From assembly GCA_014526335.1 (NCBI GenBank), contig JACTAT010000036.1, positions 1,215,001 to 1,279,000 on the forward strand: DNA of 64,000 nt, read 5' to 3'. The notes beneath the pieces are model-generated. The model was not told the DNA's origin. It made no database searches and worked only from the letters and a program-made list of their open reading frames with translations. The position numbers and the translations under genes are program-made. Source of the stretch: Chrysaora quinquecirrha. Lineage: Eukaryota; Cnidaria; Scyphozoa; Semaeostomeae; Pelagiidae. Positions 47,901 to 61,200 of this stretch are shown piece by piece; within the stretch, counting starts at the first letter, position 1; each line of letters starts with the position of its first letter.

Positions 47901-50900
47901 CTAATTTGAACAGAAGAAAGTGTAACTTCTACCGATCCGCGCACTTTAACTTTTGCAATTAGTGTAGTCAGATGAGCGAAAGATAGGCCTTTCTTCGCTT
48001 TTTGTTGTTGCTTAAGGAATCTTTTGCACTTGCACATGACAAGGACTATGTATTGTCAGAAGTCTTCGGACGTCCATGAGACTCGGGAACGTAAAATAGG
48101 GCGGGACGTTGCGGGGGAGACTGGAATTTGCGAAGGTTGGAACAAACGGGAGTGGCTAATAGACCTGTGACAAACTGCCTTCATTGGTAAAATTTCTCAA
48201 ATTCTTATGGACGAAATATATCCACTGAACAGTAACATCATTTTTATCTGGAAAATTCGTTGCGTTTTAAGATAATTGAACTTTTCATGATAAGTAGCTA
48301 GAGACGAAGATGCTTCGGGCTACAGTGGTTGAAATAGCGAAGACGTTGACTGACTTAATGATAACCAACCGGAGTACTCTACGGTGCCAAATAATCGAAG
48401 GGTTCTTGATAAAAACGTGCGAGACTTAATAAACAGGGGTGGCAATTTTTTACTCGTGAGTTATAAAAATATCTTTTAGAAACGTAGAATAAGGCAACGA
48501 CCAGGATCTTCTCAATAAGAAAAACCTTCCTCGGATTAATGAACGGGGGGTTCCTTATAAGCTCGAGAAGGTGAGAAGGTTTTTGAAAAATTCATAAACA
48601 ATAAATAAACTACCCCCCCCCCCCTCTAATTTTGGTTGCCAAAAAATAGGCAGTACGTCCTGAGATTATAGTAACTACAGATTTCCAAGTTTTTCTTACC
48701 GGTTTTCCGATTCTGTCCAGACTGTCCAAAAAATACTTTGTTGAATCACCCTATAGATAAAAATATGAAAAATATAGCTATATTATGCTAGAAACAACTG
48801 TAAAGTGCCAAGCATAAAAACACGGAAGGTAGCGTTTATAGAATCCGATTCGAGCTAGGTAGATATGTAACAATGCATGGCATCAAGAAATGTTGCTACC
48901 ATAAAGCCTTTGGTCAAATGAAGCGAACTAACAGAACATTTGTTTTCATTGCCAAACAAATTTTTCTCTATCAAGCTGGAAAACATTGTTGGGTATAAAC
49001 ATTTGACGTCTACTTGTAAAACATTTGTCTGTCTTGAAAATAATTGGAAATCAAATGTTTCTTGTGGTACGTGTTTAAAAAACGTTTTTAAAACATTGTG
49101 AAGCAAAGTTTGTTCGATCAAAATTGGAAAACATTGTTTGGCATAGACATTTGCCATCTATCTGCAAAACGTTTGTCTGCTTTCTCAAAACATTGGATAT
49201 CAGATGTTTCTTGCGCTTGGTGTGTACAATATGTTTTAAAAACACTGTCAAACAGAGTTTGACAATGTTTCAAGCGAGAATCAAAGTACAAAAAAAATAT
49301 TATTTGAAGCCAGTATTCACGGCAACGAAAAGCTCAAGGAATTTCTTTTAAATTTTCCGACGTAAAATCTTCAAAAACTTGAGTTATTATTATTTATGGA
49401 GTTATCCTTGGTGCTGCAGTTTAGCTTAGAGAAAAACTTCCTCTGAACAATTTGATTGCGTGCACAGCTCTTCCTTCCTTTTCTGAATTTGAAAAACTCA
49501 GTATGGAGAAAACGTGGAAAACACGTTTAGCTGGCTTTTGGTGGGCGTGGTCATTTCAAATGGATTCAATAACAAATTTTTCCTCAAAAGCATTTCAAGC
49601 TAAAAAAATTTTTAAAGTATCAAACAAAACTCAAGATTTGTAAAAATGGTGAAATTAAATTACAGAGAAAAATGATCGGGCTTCAATTTTTGATTGGTGC
49701 ATTTCGATTCGATCAGCAAAATTCGATCAGGATACAAATTCTGCCTTAGTCAGTAGTTTCAGGGTTTCAGCCTGTTTCTGACGTTTATACTCTGAGAACT
49801 GTCAGGCGAAAAAAGCTCTCAAGTATGTCCGATCTTGGTATGTCCAAAAATGTTTTAGAGCAAGCCGAAGGATATTTTTTAGAGATTTTTGAGGTTGAGA
49901 GAAATTTAGAGATTTTTGAGGTCTATGTCATACTTTTTTGTTGCAAGCAAGTCGTTTGAGAACTGAGAAAAAACAAAGGGATTTGATCATGGTCACAAGT
50001 GTCCACAAGTCTACACTGTGTCTACTTCATGCATACCAAATAAGCCCTCCTAATGAAAAAATGAATGGTTTCTTATCTCCAAAATTGCAATATCCAGTTA
50101 TAATCTCTTTAATTTAATACAAGAAAGATCACTTTTTCTAATTAAATCTGCTTTGGCCAATATTATGAATATTTTATACAATGAGCCTTTGCAGGTGTAC
50201 TGTGTCACTTGAATTTTAAGAATTTACAAGAAATATGGTCTTTATCTATGCATTGACCAGGTGATACTATAAGACATGTCTAGACAATCGCTAAAAGCCT
50301 TTAAAAAATATCTTTTACATTCCATATGTGCTTGCTATCTTCAAGCTCCAATTACCCCGCCCCCTCCAAGCAAAAATCTTAATTGACCCCCCCAGTCTCT
50401 ACTATACAACTCTCTTTTTTAGACAGTTAGTTTAGACAACAGACAGTCAAAAAGTAAAAAAGGTCTCCATCCACAACTTTGAAAAAAACTTAAAAGCAAC
50501 AAAAAGTTTTCTATAATTCCAGAAAGAGAACAGAATCATAACTCAAATACAAAAATATACTGCAACCATACAAATGATCCCAACCCCGGGGCAGCATAGA
50601 GGCAGCCTGGGCTCTGAGGAGTAGAAAAAGTCAAGGCCTTCAGGTCAGGGACACATTATTATTTGAGCCTTACCCTTTTTAGTTGGAATGCCCTTTTCCA
50701 ACAGAACTAAGCAGCAGCTAATTAGAATCCAGCAAATTATCATATTTACACTACGTAATACTTCCCTTTATTGCCTTTTCTCCCTAATGTCATGTATGAG
50801 AATATTTTGAGATGAAAAGCCAATTATTTTTCAACATATATAAGTTGCTCCAATATGCTGCAATTTAAGTTTAAAAGAACCTTCATTAAGTGGAACCCAA

Positions 50901-53402
50901 TAAGGATTGGGTACGAAGGTGCCACCCCAAAAGGTGAAGGTGAAATGGTGCTTTAGCGCCAGTTGCTTGGATCTCAGTAGTAGGTTAACTAATCGAGACC
51001 TTGACCCTTGCTGTGACGCTACCGTGGCTGGGCTCGAACCATGACCACACTGAGCTCTTGACACCACAGGCAGCTGGATTACAACACGACGCCACAGCAC
51101 CTTTAGAAGGCTCTTTCCTTTTGATAAAGATGTGCTGTACAGTTTAGAAAACTCATCTAATTTTCATATAAAAGACCACCAGCAAAAATGAAAAGTAATG
51201 AAAACCATATTCAATACAACAAACAATCCTTGTCTTATTTGTAAGCTTACAGTAAGGATTCAAAATGAATTGAATATTTATGATATTGTTGAAGGCATGG
51301 CAACAATAGTTTGAACATCGGAATTTAGAATATTTGATATTTTCCTGCTTATAAATAAAATAAATGAAAACAGATTTGTAGAAAATATAACAAAGTTGTT
51401 GTTCTCTTGTAAGAAAATCAAAGCTAAACTTTGTAGTTTAGCTAATGAAGAAGTGTTGAAAGTCACAATAGCATCCCTTTTCCTCAGAAGTATAGGAATG
51501 GCTGTCAACTCTCTGATTAAGGTTTGAATCAAATCGATTCTGATAAGTCGCTAGTAAGAAAGCATTCCCAGTGAATTGCAGAGAGGTCAGTGCATGGTAA
51601 CATACTGTATGTGCCTTATACACAGACCCAAAAATCTGGTTGAATAAAATTTAAAGTCACACCAAATCTAAATTTTGCACTTAGTGCCAAAATGTCTGAA
51701 ATTCCAGTGTTTTTTCATCAATTTCCTATTTGATTAATGCAATAAATAGCAGAAGAACTGCATTTCCCACTGCCCAAAGATGGGGGAGGGAGCTTTCCTG
51801 AAACATCACCCCAATAGATTCCAAAGGCTTGTCATGATAAGCAGTGATTACCATGTAAAATACTGTGTCAGATGCAGCCTTGATAAGTTCAAATATTTTC
51901 TGTGCCTCAGAAAATCAAACAGACTGTAACCTGGCCAATATAGTTACTGATTGTCATAATGATAATGAAAAATATACACCCACAATGGCTGACTCTCTGT
52001 CAAAACAAGTGCCATTGAAGAAGGGACCAGTTGACACAAGGGGCAGTTCTTTATGCAATTAAGTGGGGCAATGTTAGTTGTTGGGAACACAGTGTTTGAG
52101 ATGTGAGTGGGTGTTTCAAACCTATGAGATGAAGGGTCCTTTTCAGTAAATGGAATTTTCAGCTGAGGAGGCGTGTCTGAGAAATGTTCATGAAATATTC
52201 AGGAAATCTGCTTGTCTGAATTTTCATGTTAGAGATAGTGAAATGTGAAATATAGCTATTAGCTCATATTTTTTCCAAAAGAAGTAACCATTGGCTTGAG
52301 ATTTTGAAAATGACTTATTTCAAAATGTAATGTTGATAACAAAATAAATCTCTCTGTTGCTATACCATCCTACTTTCCATTTTAAGAACAATTGTAAAGT
52401 GGACACCTTAAAAAATCTCAAGTTTCATTGTTTATGCTGTAATTTGTTGTTGACACAATTGTTTTACATATATCAGTGATCTTGTGGCTTTTTTGATACA
52501 TTTTGTTCAAAAGATCAAGTTTTTATAACATCTTAAGTACTCTTGTCTGTACCCCTTCTGCTTATTCCAAAATAATGACATGTAACGGTCCGCCCTGGAA
52601 TTTGCTATTTTGGGAATTTGCGTTGACTGTTCTCGAAACAAAAATGGCCTAGTCATATTTTCTAGCGCTGTTTCTCATCTTTTAGCCTTTCAACGAACAG
52701 AAGTCCACCACAAACCAATCTATTATAGTGTATCATACATAAATAATAAGGGCTTCTCACTTCACGGTAAAAATTTATCAAATTAGCAGGGTTCTACAAC
52801 AATTCATTTCCTATTAATTCGCTTCCTGCAAGATTTCGGACAAATTCTGTTGTTGTTTCGAAAGCAACCCACAACAAATCAGGGAGATTGTTTGCTTATA
52901 TTTTGGATTAAAATAATCTAGCGAGCTTTGAAAAGTTAAAATGATATCTCACCAACTGAAATTCGTTTCTTCTTTTATAGGATTCTTGAATTCCTTCGTC
53001 CTCCCACAGATGTTTGACACAGTCAACGTAATCCAAGAAGGTTTGGGTGTCAATGATTGACGACTGAAAATTCAAAATCAAATCACCAAAAACTTGATTA
53101 TTCTGGTCACCCCATGGTATTTTGAGCTTTCTTCTAGCATCTGCTAAAACTTTCATTCCTTTTAGAATATTGCTGTAAATTATTGGCTTAAATTCATGCA
53201 AATCATCGGCAGCATAATCCTTCCCATGAATTATTCGCATTTGCTTCAGGAAAGTACTCTTTCCACTTTCGCCTGCTCCCAGCAGTAAAATCTTGACTTT
53301 TCGTCGAAAAAAGACCTTCTCTTTTGCTATTTGCTTATCAATAAGCTTCGAATGTTGCTTCTGGGAGACCTCTTCTGGGCTCATACAGCAAGTGAAGGCC
53401 AT
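44981..53402 (-). CDS. GNA13: Heterotrimeric G protein alpha subunit, G12/13 class, complete
   Basis: Exons 52953-53402, 48700-48750 and 44981-45550 join in phase 0 at both junctions, giving 356 residues. G12/13 alpha subunits relay receptor signals to RhoGEFs at the plasma membrane. Seen: Cys5/Cys6 near the N terminus (likely palmitoylation), P-loop GAGESGKS (42-49), switch I Arg180 in SRKATKGI, switch II DVGGQ (Gln206), NKTD (271-274) and TTAID for guanine contact. G12/13 hallmarks are [29 protein letters not shown] and a C-terminal [12 protein letters not shown] matching the LMLQ tail. No N-terminal Gly2 myristoylation site is present, as expected for the class. The start at 53402 is preferred over the upstream in-frame ATG at 53432 because it gives the conserved short CC-containing N terminus. 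GNA12 and GNA13 are not separable; the symbol is for the class. Confidence 0.94.
45640..46420. repeat. Degenerate TCTGTTACCT-type tandem repeat in G-alpha intron 2
   Basis: Words such as CTATCTCTGTTACCTGTGTT and ACCTGTACCACC recur every 20-40 bp across nearly 800 bp. The 124-codon Tyr/Cys/Leu-rich frame at 46047 is a repeat product. Confidence 0.75.
50931..51102 (-). mobile_element. tRNA-derived SINE copy in G-alpha intron 1
   Basis: Reverse-strand member: AAAGGTGAAGGTGAAATGGT, GTGACGCTACCGTGGCTGGG, CTCGAACC (B box) and ACACGACGCCACAGCACCTT. It is the most complete member of the family in the window. Confidence 0.75.
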
Positions 53403-55204
53403 TTTATCAAATAAAACTACAAAATTCCTCAAACAACTCCTTCGGCCATTGCAATGTCAGGCGGTAACCTTGGCTTGGCTCTATCATACTGCGCATGCTC
53501 TTAACTGTCTTCTACTAAACCGGGGGTTTATTAAAGGATCAACCCACTCGAGGTGGTAATTACATCAAATGGGAGGAACACTTTTCATTTGTCTTTTTTA
53601 CCAACTTATTTCATTTGTCTCTTGATTGATCCTCTGGGATAGTAAAATATTCTTTTCCCCTAAAACCCCTCCCTTCTCTTTGCTCTCTTTGTTAAGTGGT
53701 TAGATTACAAGTACAAACAAAATTTCAAGGGGGAGGTAGATGCAATGCAGAATTTTATGGGGGGTAAAATCAATATCCCTAGAAAATGTTCCCAATATCT
53801 AATGAGCCTTAATGAGCAACTGTCTCCCCAGTAAGGGACAATAAACTAAGGGGTTTGAAGACTGAAGTAGCTGCTAAAACAAAATGATTAGGAAATTCCT
53901 AGGGATTTCCATAAAAAAGATACTGTAAAGATACTAGCCAGGGTTTAGGAGATTATTTAGGGTTCACCCCACGATCACCCCTTTGTTTTATCTTATTTTC
54001 CTTTCGCTCTTGAACTTCTCGACCGTGAACATAGAGTGTATTTCAGAATATCGAAACATTAAGGTTCCGTCAAACTCGACCCCCGTTTTATGAAAATGTA
54101 AAACCGAATCAGCATCTTGAATTAATTGAATTTTCTGTGATGACAACCCTTCTTGGTTATATTATATCTTGCCCAGAAGGACAGATGAAAAGACAATTGA
54201 TAGATCATTGGACTCAAACAATGACGAACAACAGATAATATCAGATCTTATCACGTGACAGCATATAAAGGCTGTTAACTTTCGTTCCCAGTCTTCTTCG
54301 CTAGCCAGTTGATGTGTGATAGAGATGGGTGGAAGAGAGTCGTGAAAAACATTATGATACAATAGTATTAGAAATACAATGTTGTGTTCGGTTGTGTTAA
54401 AATTTTACTTTCTCAAGTTATCTCAGTTGAAGGTCCGGTCTTGGTCTGATCATGGTCTGATCTGAGAAACACAAATTCGAGAATCGCGGCAAAAAAAGGC
54501 AAACTTCTGGAATAGCGAATCTCAAGGGTGGATTGATATTTCCAGTAAAAGGGGCCTGTTTTCACTAAAGCAATTTCTCTTTTTAGTTGCTTCTAGCGAG
54601 CTCCTGTGTAAAGAATCAATTTCAAGGCAAGGGCTACTCTTCATGTTAATACTTCTTTTCTTGTTCGCGATATTTCGATGGCAAAATCGCCTCCCTTTTA
54701 TACATATGTTCGTTATTCTATATTTTCTTGCTTCCATATTTTCTTGCGCATAAGCTGATTATCTTTTTATTTTTAAAGACCCTACCCGGCGTGATAAAGG
54801 GGGGGGAGAGAACTAAAAAGATCGAACCCAAGAGCTGGCGACGAAGGCTTCCAAAAAAACACAAGGCAAGAAATTAAGATGAAGTTTTTCTATCTTCTAT
54901 ATGTTTACAGGACAAAATTGTTTCAAAATAGAAACATCTAAGATCTAAAACATATCGGATATCCAGTTAAACGATTTTAATGTCCATGAAAGTCTATATT
55001 GAGTGCATTTGATGTCCATCTATTCGATCACATATTCCGTTGCATAAAATACTGTAAGTTCCATAATAACATCTGAAACAGACACAATGTCCTGTACATC
55101 TTCCTGACACCCATTCCAAAATGGATCATGCTCGATACGAGGCTAACCTCTAGTGAGCTGACGTGACCATGTGATCAGCTTAGCCATCTGCTATTGGTAA
55201 CAAT
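53403..55204. other. Spacer between G-alpha start and PARN stop
   Basis: No gene is recognised. It holds the G-alpha promoter side (53403-53560, less AT-rich), poly-purine and C-rich stretches near 53640-53990, and one arm of an inverted repeat pair at 54505-54775. Frames at 54162-54362 and 54522-54737 have no domain. Confidence 0.5.
54505..54775. repeat. Inverted repeat pair, arm 1 (partner 57958-58225)
   Basis: About 260 bp from AAAGGGGCCTGTTTTCACTA through GCTTCTAGCGAGCTCCTGTG to GCGCATAAGCTGATTATC. The reverse complement occurs at 57958-58225 with a modest number of differences. Between the arms lie PARN exons F and G and a 1.1 kb foldback transposon. Confidence 0.85.
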
Positions 55205-58200
55205 TCACCAATCATCAGGCTCGTAGAAATCTTTCTCTGCAAAAGAAATTTGACGTTAATTTTGATTACCACCAACGAGAAAAGTGTACAAATGCAGAAC
55301 AGGGAATGATTGAAACCGAGACTTGCAACAAGCACAGGAAAGAGGAAAACAGCAAAGGGTAAGGAACAGAGGCTGCATGTCAGGCGTCACAGCATAAGAA
55401 TGCTGAGATTGGTGAAGGTGAGAAGTGAAATGGTGCATTTAGTGTCATAAGCTAGAATCTCTGTATTAGGTTAACTAATCGAGATTATGAGACCTCGATC
55501 CTGGCTGTGACGCTACCGCGGCTGGGTTCGAAACCCGACCTCACCGAGTTTTGGACACCACGAGCCAACTGGATTACACCAGGACGGCACAGTACCTTCA
55601 TGGCGAAGTTGTGAGCGGGTCCATAACCATTTTATTCCATCAAAGTCAAACTCGCCACGAGAGAGGAGAATCAACGTCTCTCTGTAATTACAGAAAAAAG
55701 GCAAAAGGAATCACTTTGGTCACATACTTGGGTCGAACTGCTTTGATTAGCTTGGGCTATTCAGAGGTCCTTCCCAATACTAAGAGCAGAAGCCTAATTA
55801 CACCATGCAAACGAAGATAGCTAGTGTATATTCCGTCGTATATGTCTATCAATATGGGGATCAATATCAGCAAAAATCTCAGCACAAGAGAAGGCGGGCA
55901 GAGTACAGAGTACAGATAGACAGGGTTTTTTCCGCAACAATCTAGCAAAGAGGGTAACCTTGGGTTTTTTCAATGAAATCTACTAAAAAAAGGTCGGAGA
56001 ACACGAATCCAAGATGGGCCTTCAAAAATTTTCACCGGAAGTAGCCTTAGTCACTGCGTAATTAGGCCTAATGAAGTCAATCAAAAAAGTCGCACCTTTT
56101 TCAAATCTTATTACTGCAATATGTAGACCTTGAAATGCTGAGTAAAATTGTCTTTGACTGTATTTCAATACAACCTACCAATTTCGAGAAAAACTCGTTT
56201 GAAATTATGATGACGTCATCACCATTATGATCAGTACAGACCTGGATTCTACATTTCAGCTTGTATAACTTTATAGGTTGGGGTGCAATAGTCACAAAAC
56301 CACTAATTATGCGATAAATATACGCTAAGACAGCAGAATGATGATTATTGGGTGTGGTTGTGACATCATAAAAGGGTCCGATGACGTCATAGGGGCAAAT
56401 GACGTCATAATGGTACCAAAATGATGCCCAGTCATCCATGAGCCAAAAGGCGTTGTAAAGGACTACTCATGTTCGAGATTTGAAGCTTTAATATCAAACC
56501 TTCTTGAAATGGCGAGAGGTCAAATTTGTTATACAGTATTCATAATGGGATTCCTATCGTTTATGCAGTGAACCCCCTTTCTTCGTTTTTCCAAACTGTG
56601 GTGGGGCTTATTATGCTTATTATCCTGTCATGCATACGCGTATCGCATTGTAAGTGGTTTTTTGACGATTCGACCCCTATTTGTGAAGTAACGCGAGTTG
56701 ATAAAAGCCCATACTGAGCCTTAGGACGATGACGTCATCATTACTTCAAACGAGTTTTTCTCGAAACTGGTAGGTTGTATTGAAATACAGTCAAAGACAA
56801 TTTTACTCAGCGCTTCAAGATCTACATATTGCATTACTCAGATTTGAAAAGGTGGAACTTTTTTAATTGGCTTAATTAGGCATAATTAGGCGTTAATTAA
56901 GGGTACTTCCGGGGAAAATTTTTGAGGGCCCATCTTGGATTTGTGTTCTCCGACCTTATTTAAGTAGATTTCAATTAAAAAACCCTAGGTTACCCTCTTT
57001 GCTAGATTGTTGAGGAAAAAACCCTGTCTAAGAGAAGTGTAGAGCAAGCAAAGCATTGCAAAGTACGGCAATATAAACATGACAGCGAACAGTGTAAAGA
57101 ACAGACCATAGGGAAAACAACATAGCTTATGCACCACTGAAGAACAAAAAAAGCAGAACCATAGTATAATTGTCAATATGGGATGAGCAAATCACAATAT
57201 GTAAACAATCCAATGACTGACTCACGTACGGAAATTCAGGCCTACGCATATAGGGAGCTCACAGTTCAATAACAACACTAAAATCTGAACTCGATTAAGA
57301 TTTATGATAGCTTAAAATAGCATGAGGTGTCTTCGTCATAGAGCAGAAAGTTTTTAAAAGAACAGCACATCTGAATAGCTCAGATTTGGGTAATTTAATT
57401 AAGCCAGCGTTGATACAAGGGCTTAAGAAAGAGGGTAATAAGTCACGTTGTGTGGCTGAGATTCCTGGCTCACCTGGGGGCTTATTGAAATTTTTCTGTT
57501 TTGTCGAATGGATGGAAGGTTTCTCTTGAGGAGTTTCTTCAGCGGTGACGTCTTCTGCAGAGCTGCCCTGAGATGAATCACTCACTAAAAAAATGAAAAG
57601 GAAAAAGGATAAGAATCATAGGTTAGAATCTCGATAGGAACAGGAGCCCTGGGGCTGACAGGTGAAGTGAAAATGCCATATAAACAGAAGCTAGAATTTT
57701 CCTCGCCAGTCAGCCCTGGGTCTGGCAGGTGAAGTATTTTTTCTCATATAAACAGGGGCGGACTGGCAGGGATGCTAGGTTGCGATTGCAACCCGGGCCT
57801 TCTTGTTATTGGGTCTTTAACAAACTGTTTCTGCTGTTTTTTGAGCAAATCTCTTCGATTTCTTGGGATTTCGAAGAGATTTGGATGGGTTTCGCTCAGT
57901 CTGAAAACTGTTGGAAATGACAGAAATTGGTTCTCAATGCAGATAATTGGAAAGAAGTAAAAATAAAAAGATAATCAGCTTATGCGCAAGAAAATATGGA
58001 AGCAATAAAATATAGAAATGCGAACATATGTATATAAGGGAGACGGTTTTGCCATCGAAATATCGCGAATAAGAAAAGAAGTATTAACATGAAGAGTAGC
58101 CCTTGCCTTGAAACTGATTTTTACACAGGAGCTCGCTAGAAGCAACTAAAAAGAGAAATTGCTTTAGTGAAAACAGGCCCCTTTTACTGGAAATAGCAAC

Positions 58201-61200
58201 CCTTGAGATTCGCTGCCAGTCCGCCTCTGCATATAAAAAGGCCCTTAGATGCAATAATAAATCAACTTACATTCTCCTTCTTCTAAACTTTCATTTTTGC
58301 GCTTTTCTCTCTTCTTTTTCGGTGCGTTTAAAGGAGTAGAACCTTTGTGATCTTCCAGCTTTTTTCGTTTTCGATTCTCATTTCCTTTAACCTCGCGCAA
58401 GTTCTTGTCTTTCTTTTCGATATTGTGACTTTCAGCATAACTTGAGTATGTCGTCACTTTGTATGGTGCACAGTGAGTCTTGTTTGAAACTAAATCTTTG
58501 ATTACTAGAAAAAGATGTTTTGATATCTAGATTCATACGCATAGGTAACCATATTGAATTCAAAAATAACAGTACACACACTAGCTAACGATTGTAAAAT
58601 TTTCCTTTTTTGAGCACAAGTTCTCTCACACTTCGAATTCAAGCATTGTTTCTCAAACAATACAAATCGAGCAGAATGTTTTCCGCTTAGCAACGTCACA
58701 AAACATTGCTCGCCCAACATTTTTAAGCTTGCATCAAGCAATAAATGTTGTGAATTATGTCAAGCAATGTTTGTGACGTAGCTAAATTTTTAAACATTGT
58801 TTGATAAGCGAATTCCAAATGTTTGACAAATAATGTTCGATCGTTTGTCCACGTCAAGAAACGTTGCCCGTCAAACGAATGTTTTGAACTTTTTCAAGAA
58901 CATCGCGAAACGAGAATAGCTTATTTCTGTTTGTCAAGCAACGTTTGTGACGTCGCTTTACGTTCAAACATTGTTTGATAAGCGAGTTTCAAATGTTTTG
59001 ATCGCACGTCGGAAAACTTTGCTTTTCAAACAATTGTTTTGAAGTTTTCATAAACCATCGCGAAACTAGTTTTGGTTATTTATGCTTCTCAAGCAATGTT
59101 TGAGACGTGGCTAAATGTTCAAACATTCTTTGATAAGCGAGTTCAAATGTTTGACAAATCATTTTTTATTCTTTTTCCATGGCCTAAGAAGACCATTTTT
59201 AAAAATTTACAGGCATAGGAAATAGGCCATAATAAAAGCACTTTTATTCCGCATGGCAATCGCTTTAAAGAGACCTGATTTAGTAAAATGAAGGGCATTA
59301 GCATAGGCCTACATGCTAGATAATTTGGACAATTTGAAACATTTTCTTACCGTCATCAATAAGATCTTCTCTGCTGACAGTAACTAGCGCAGAAGTTTCA
59401 TCAAGAAAGGAAACTTGCACAGGAGCTGCGAAGAACAGTAAATCAATAATAAGAAAATAAGACCTTTATTTTATTCATACAAAAGGGGAAAGGGGCACTA
59501 AGGGACAAAGGAAATTGAGAGGGAAAAAACCACCGTGCAAAGTTCGATAAACAGACATAGGCAAGAGTCTTTCAAAAAATTGAAACACGGGGGCGAATGC
59601 CCCTGCACTCCTTTCATTTGCCCCAACAGAAATAATTGTTTCAACCGAGTAAAATATCCCTTTTGCATGATGACTAAGATGAATACTACTGAAGTTTATG
59701 GGGTCGCAGCAGCCAACGAGGTCTATGGTTTTCGGATATTTTTTTTAAATTGCCTATTTTCCCAATCGTTTTAAGAACCATTCAACTCTCTAGAAATGGT
59801 CCCTTCCTACAGTACACCATAGGCCTCCGATTTCGTTCAGGCACCACAATATGTTTTCTCTGAAATTTTTCCTTTCTCACGAATGACCCTGCACTGAAAA
59901 GTCCTAGAAAATGGCTCTGGACACAGGTCTGACTATACAACGAGTTGAAGTAATCTTTACAGCTCACCATAGTTATTAAAAATATGATTAATCTCGTTGT
60001 ATCTCCAGGTAGATGGAAATGTGACATGGAAAACGTTTCTTCTGTCTGGAATATCTACGACGAAGAATTGAAAGTCATGAAAGCTTTGCTCTCATTGGAT
60101 GAACTCGATGAGATTGGTCTGCAGTCACTTAAAATACCATATTTCCTCGAAGAAGCACCCTCTTTTTGGATTGAAATGCCTACACCCTGACACTTCTTTA
60201 AATAGTGTATGTGCAAGCCCTTGATGGGATGAATCAAGAGACAGCTTTTGCTAGTTGCTGCTAAACTTACTCTTTGTCAGAATGTTACCTTATTCAAATA
60301 ACAATCGTTCCTTGTAGAGACGTACTTTTAAATAAGAGCCCCCGGGCGATTACTGAGGAAGTACCGTGAAATATATTATGATCAGTGGCAAACCCTAGGA
60401 TAGAGTTTTTCAGTGGCATACAATAATTGATGGGAGTTAAACTTGGACTTCATGTTTAAAGATCCAATGATAATTCCACTGAGCTATAAATCCCCAATAA
60501 AATGAAATTCATTGTGATCCGATTAACGCAATTAATAAGATAAGAACCATATTTCTCGTTACTAAAAGATTGGAGACGATCTCTTTCATTGTCCTGATCA
60601 ATATTAAATTACTGTGTCAGAAACAGCCTTTATAGTGCGAATATATTTACTCTCCAAGTCATACAGCCATATACACTGAAACTCTATGACGGTAGTTCAC
60701 AGAGTCTGGGTCTGATACAGTTTAAAAATATTAAGTTAGGTACTAACCATCTGGACCATCCATTTTGATGTACGTGAGATCGTTTATTCTCATCACATAA
60801 ATCCTAAAAGAAATATAAACGAAAGTCAAGAAAAAAGATTTTCCTATATCAATAAAGAGAGGAATGAGACACGTAGGGCACCCCCAAAACGAGCTCATTG
60901 AGACCGGGGTTCTACAGCCACAATAGTGTCACAGCCATATTGTCTCATAAGTTCATTTACTTCTGAGATCTTAGCGACGGGTGCCAAAAACACTATTTCA
61001 CCTTGACCAGGAATAATCGATCTCAATAAGACTGGCCTACCACATGAATGCTGAATGAATTCGTGTTTGAATGTTCTAGTCTAGCAATGCAAGAAGCTTC
61101 TATAATTACATCAAAATGAGTGATTTTTGATTCGCAAAAAATAAAATGCATGTACCTGTTAATAAACGGCGAAAGTATAGCTGCATCAAGGTCGATGGCT

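Noticed and set aside
53402..53432. Upstream in-frame ATG for G-alpha adding ten residues (MRNFVVLFDK)
   Set aside because: The ATG at 53402 gives the short cysteine-containing N terminus typical of the family; the longer form has no family counterpart, though it cannot be excluded.
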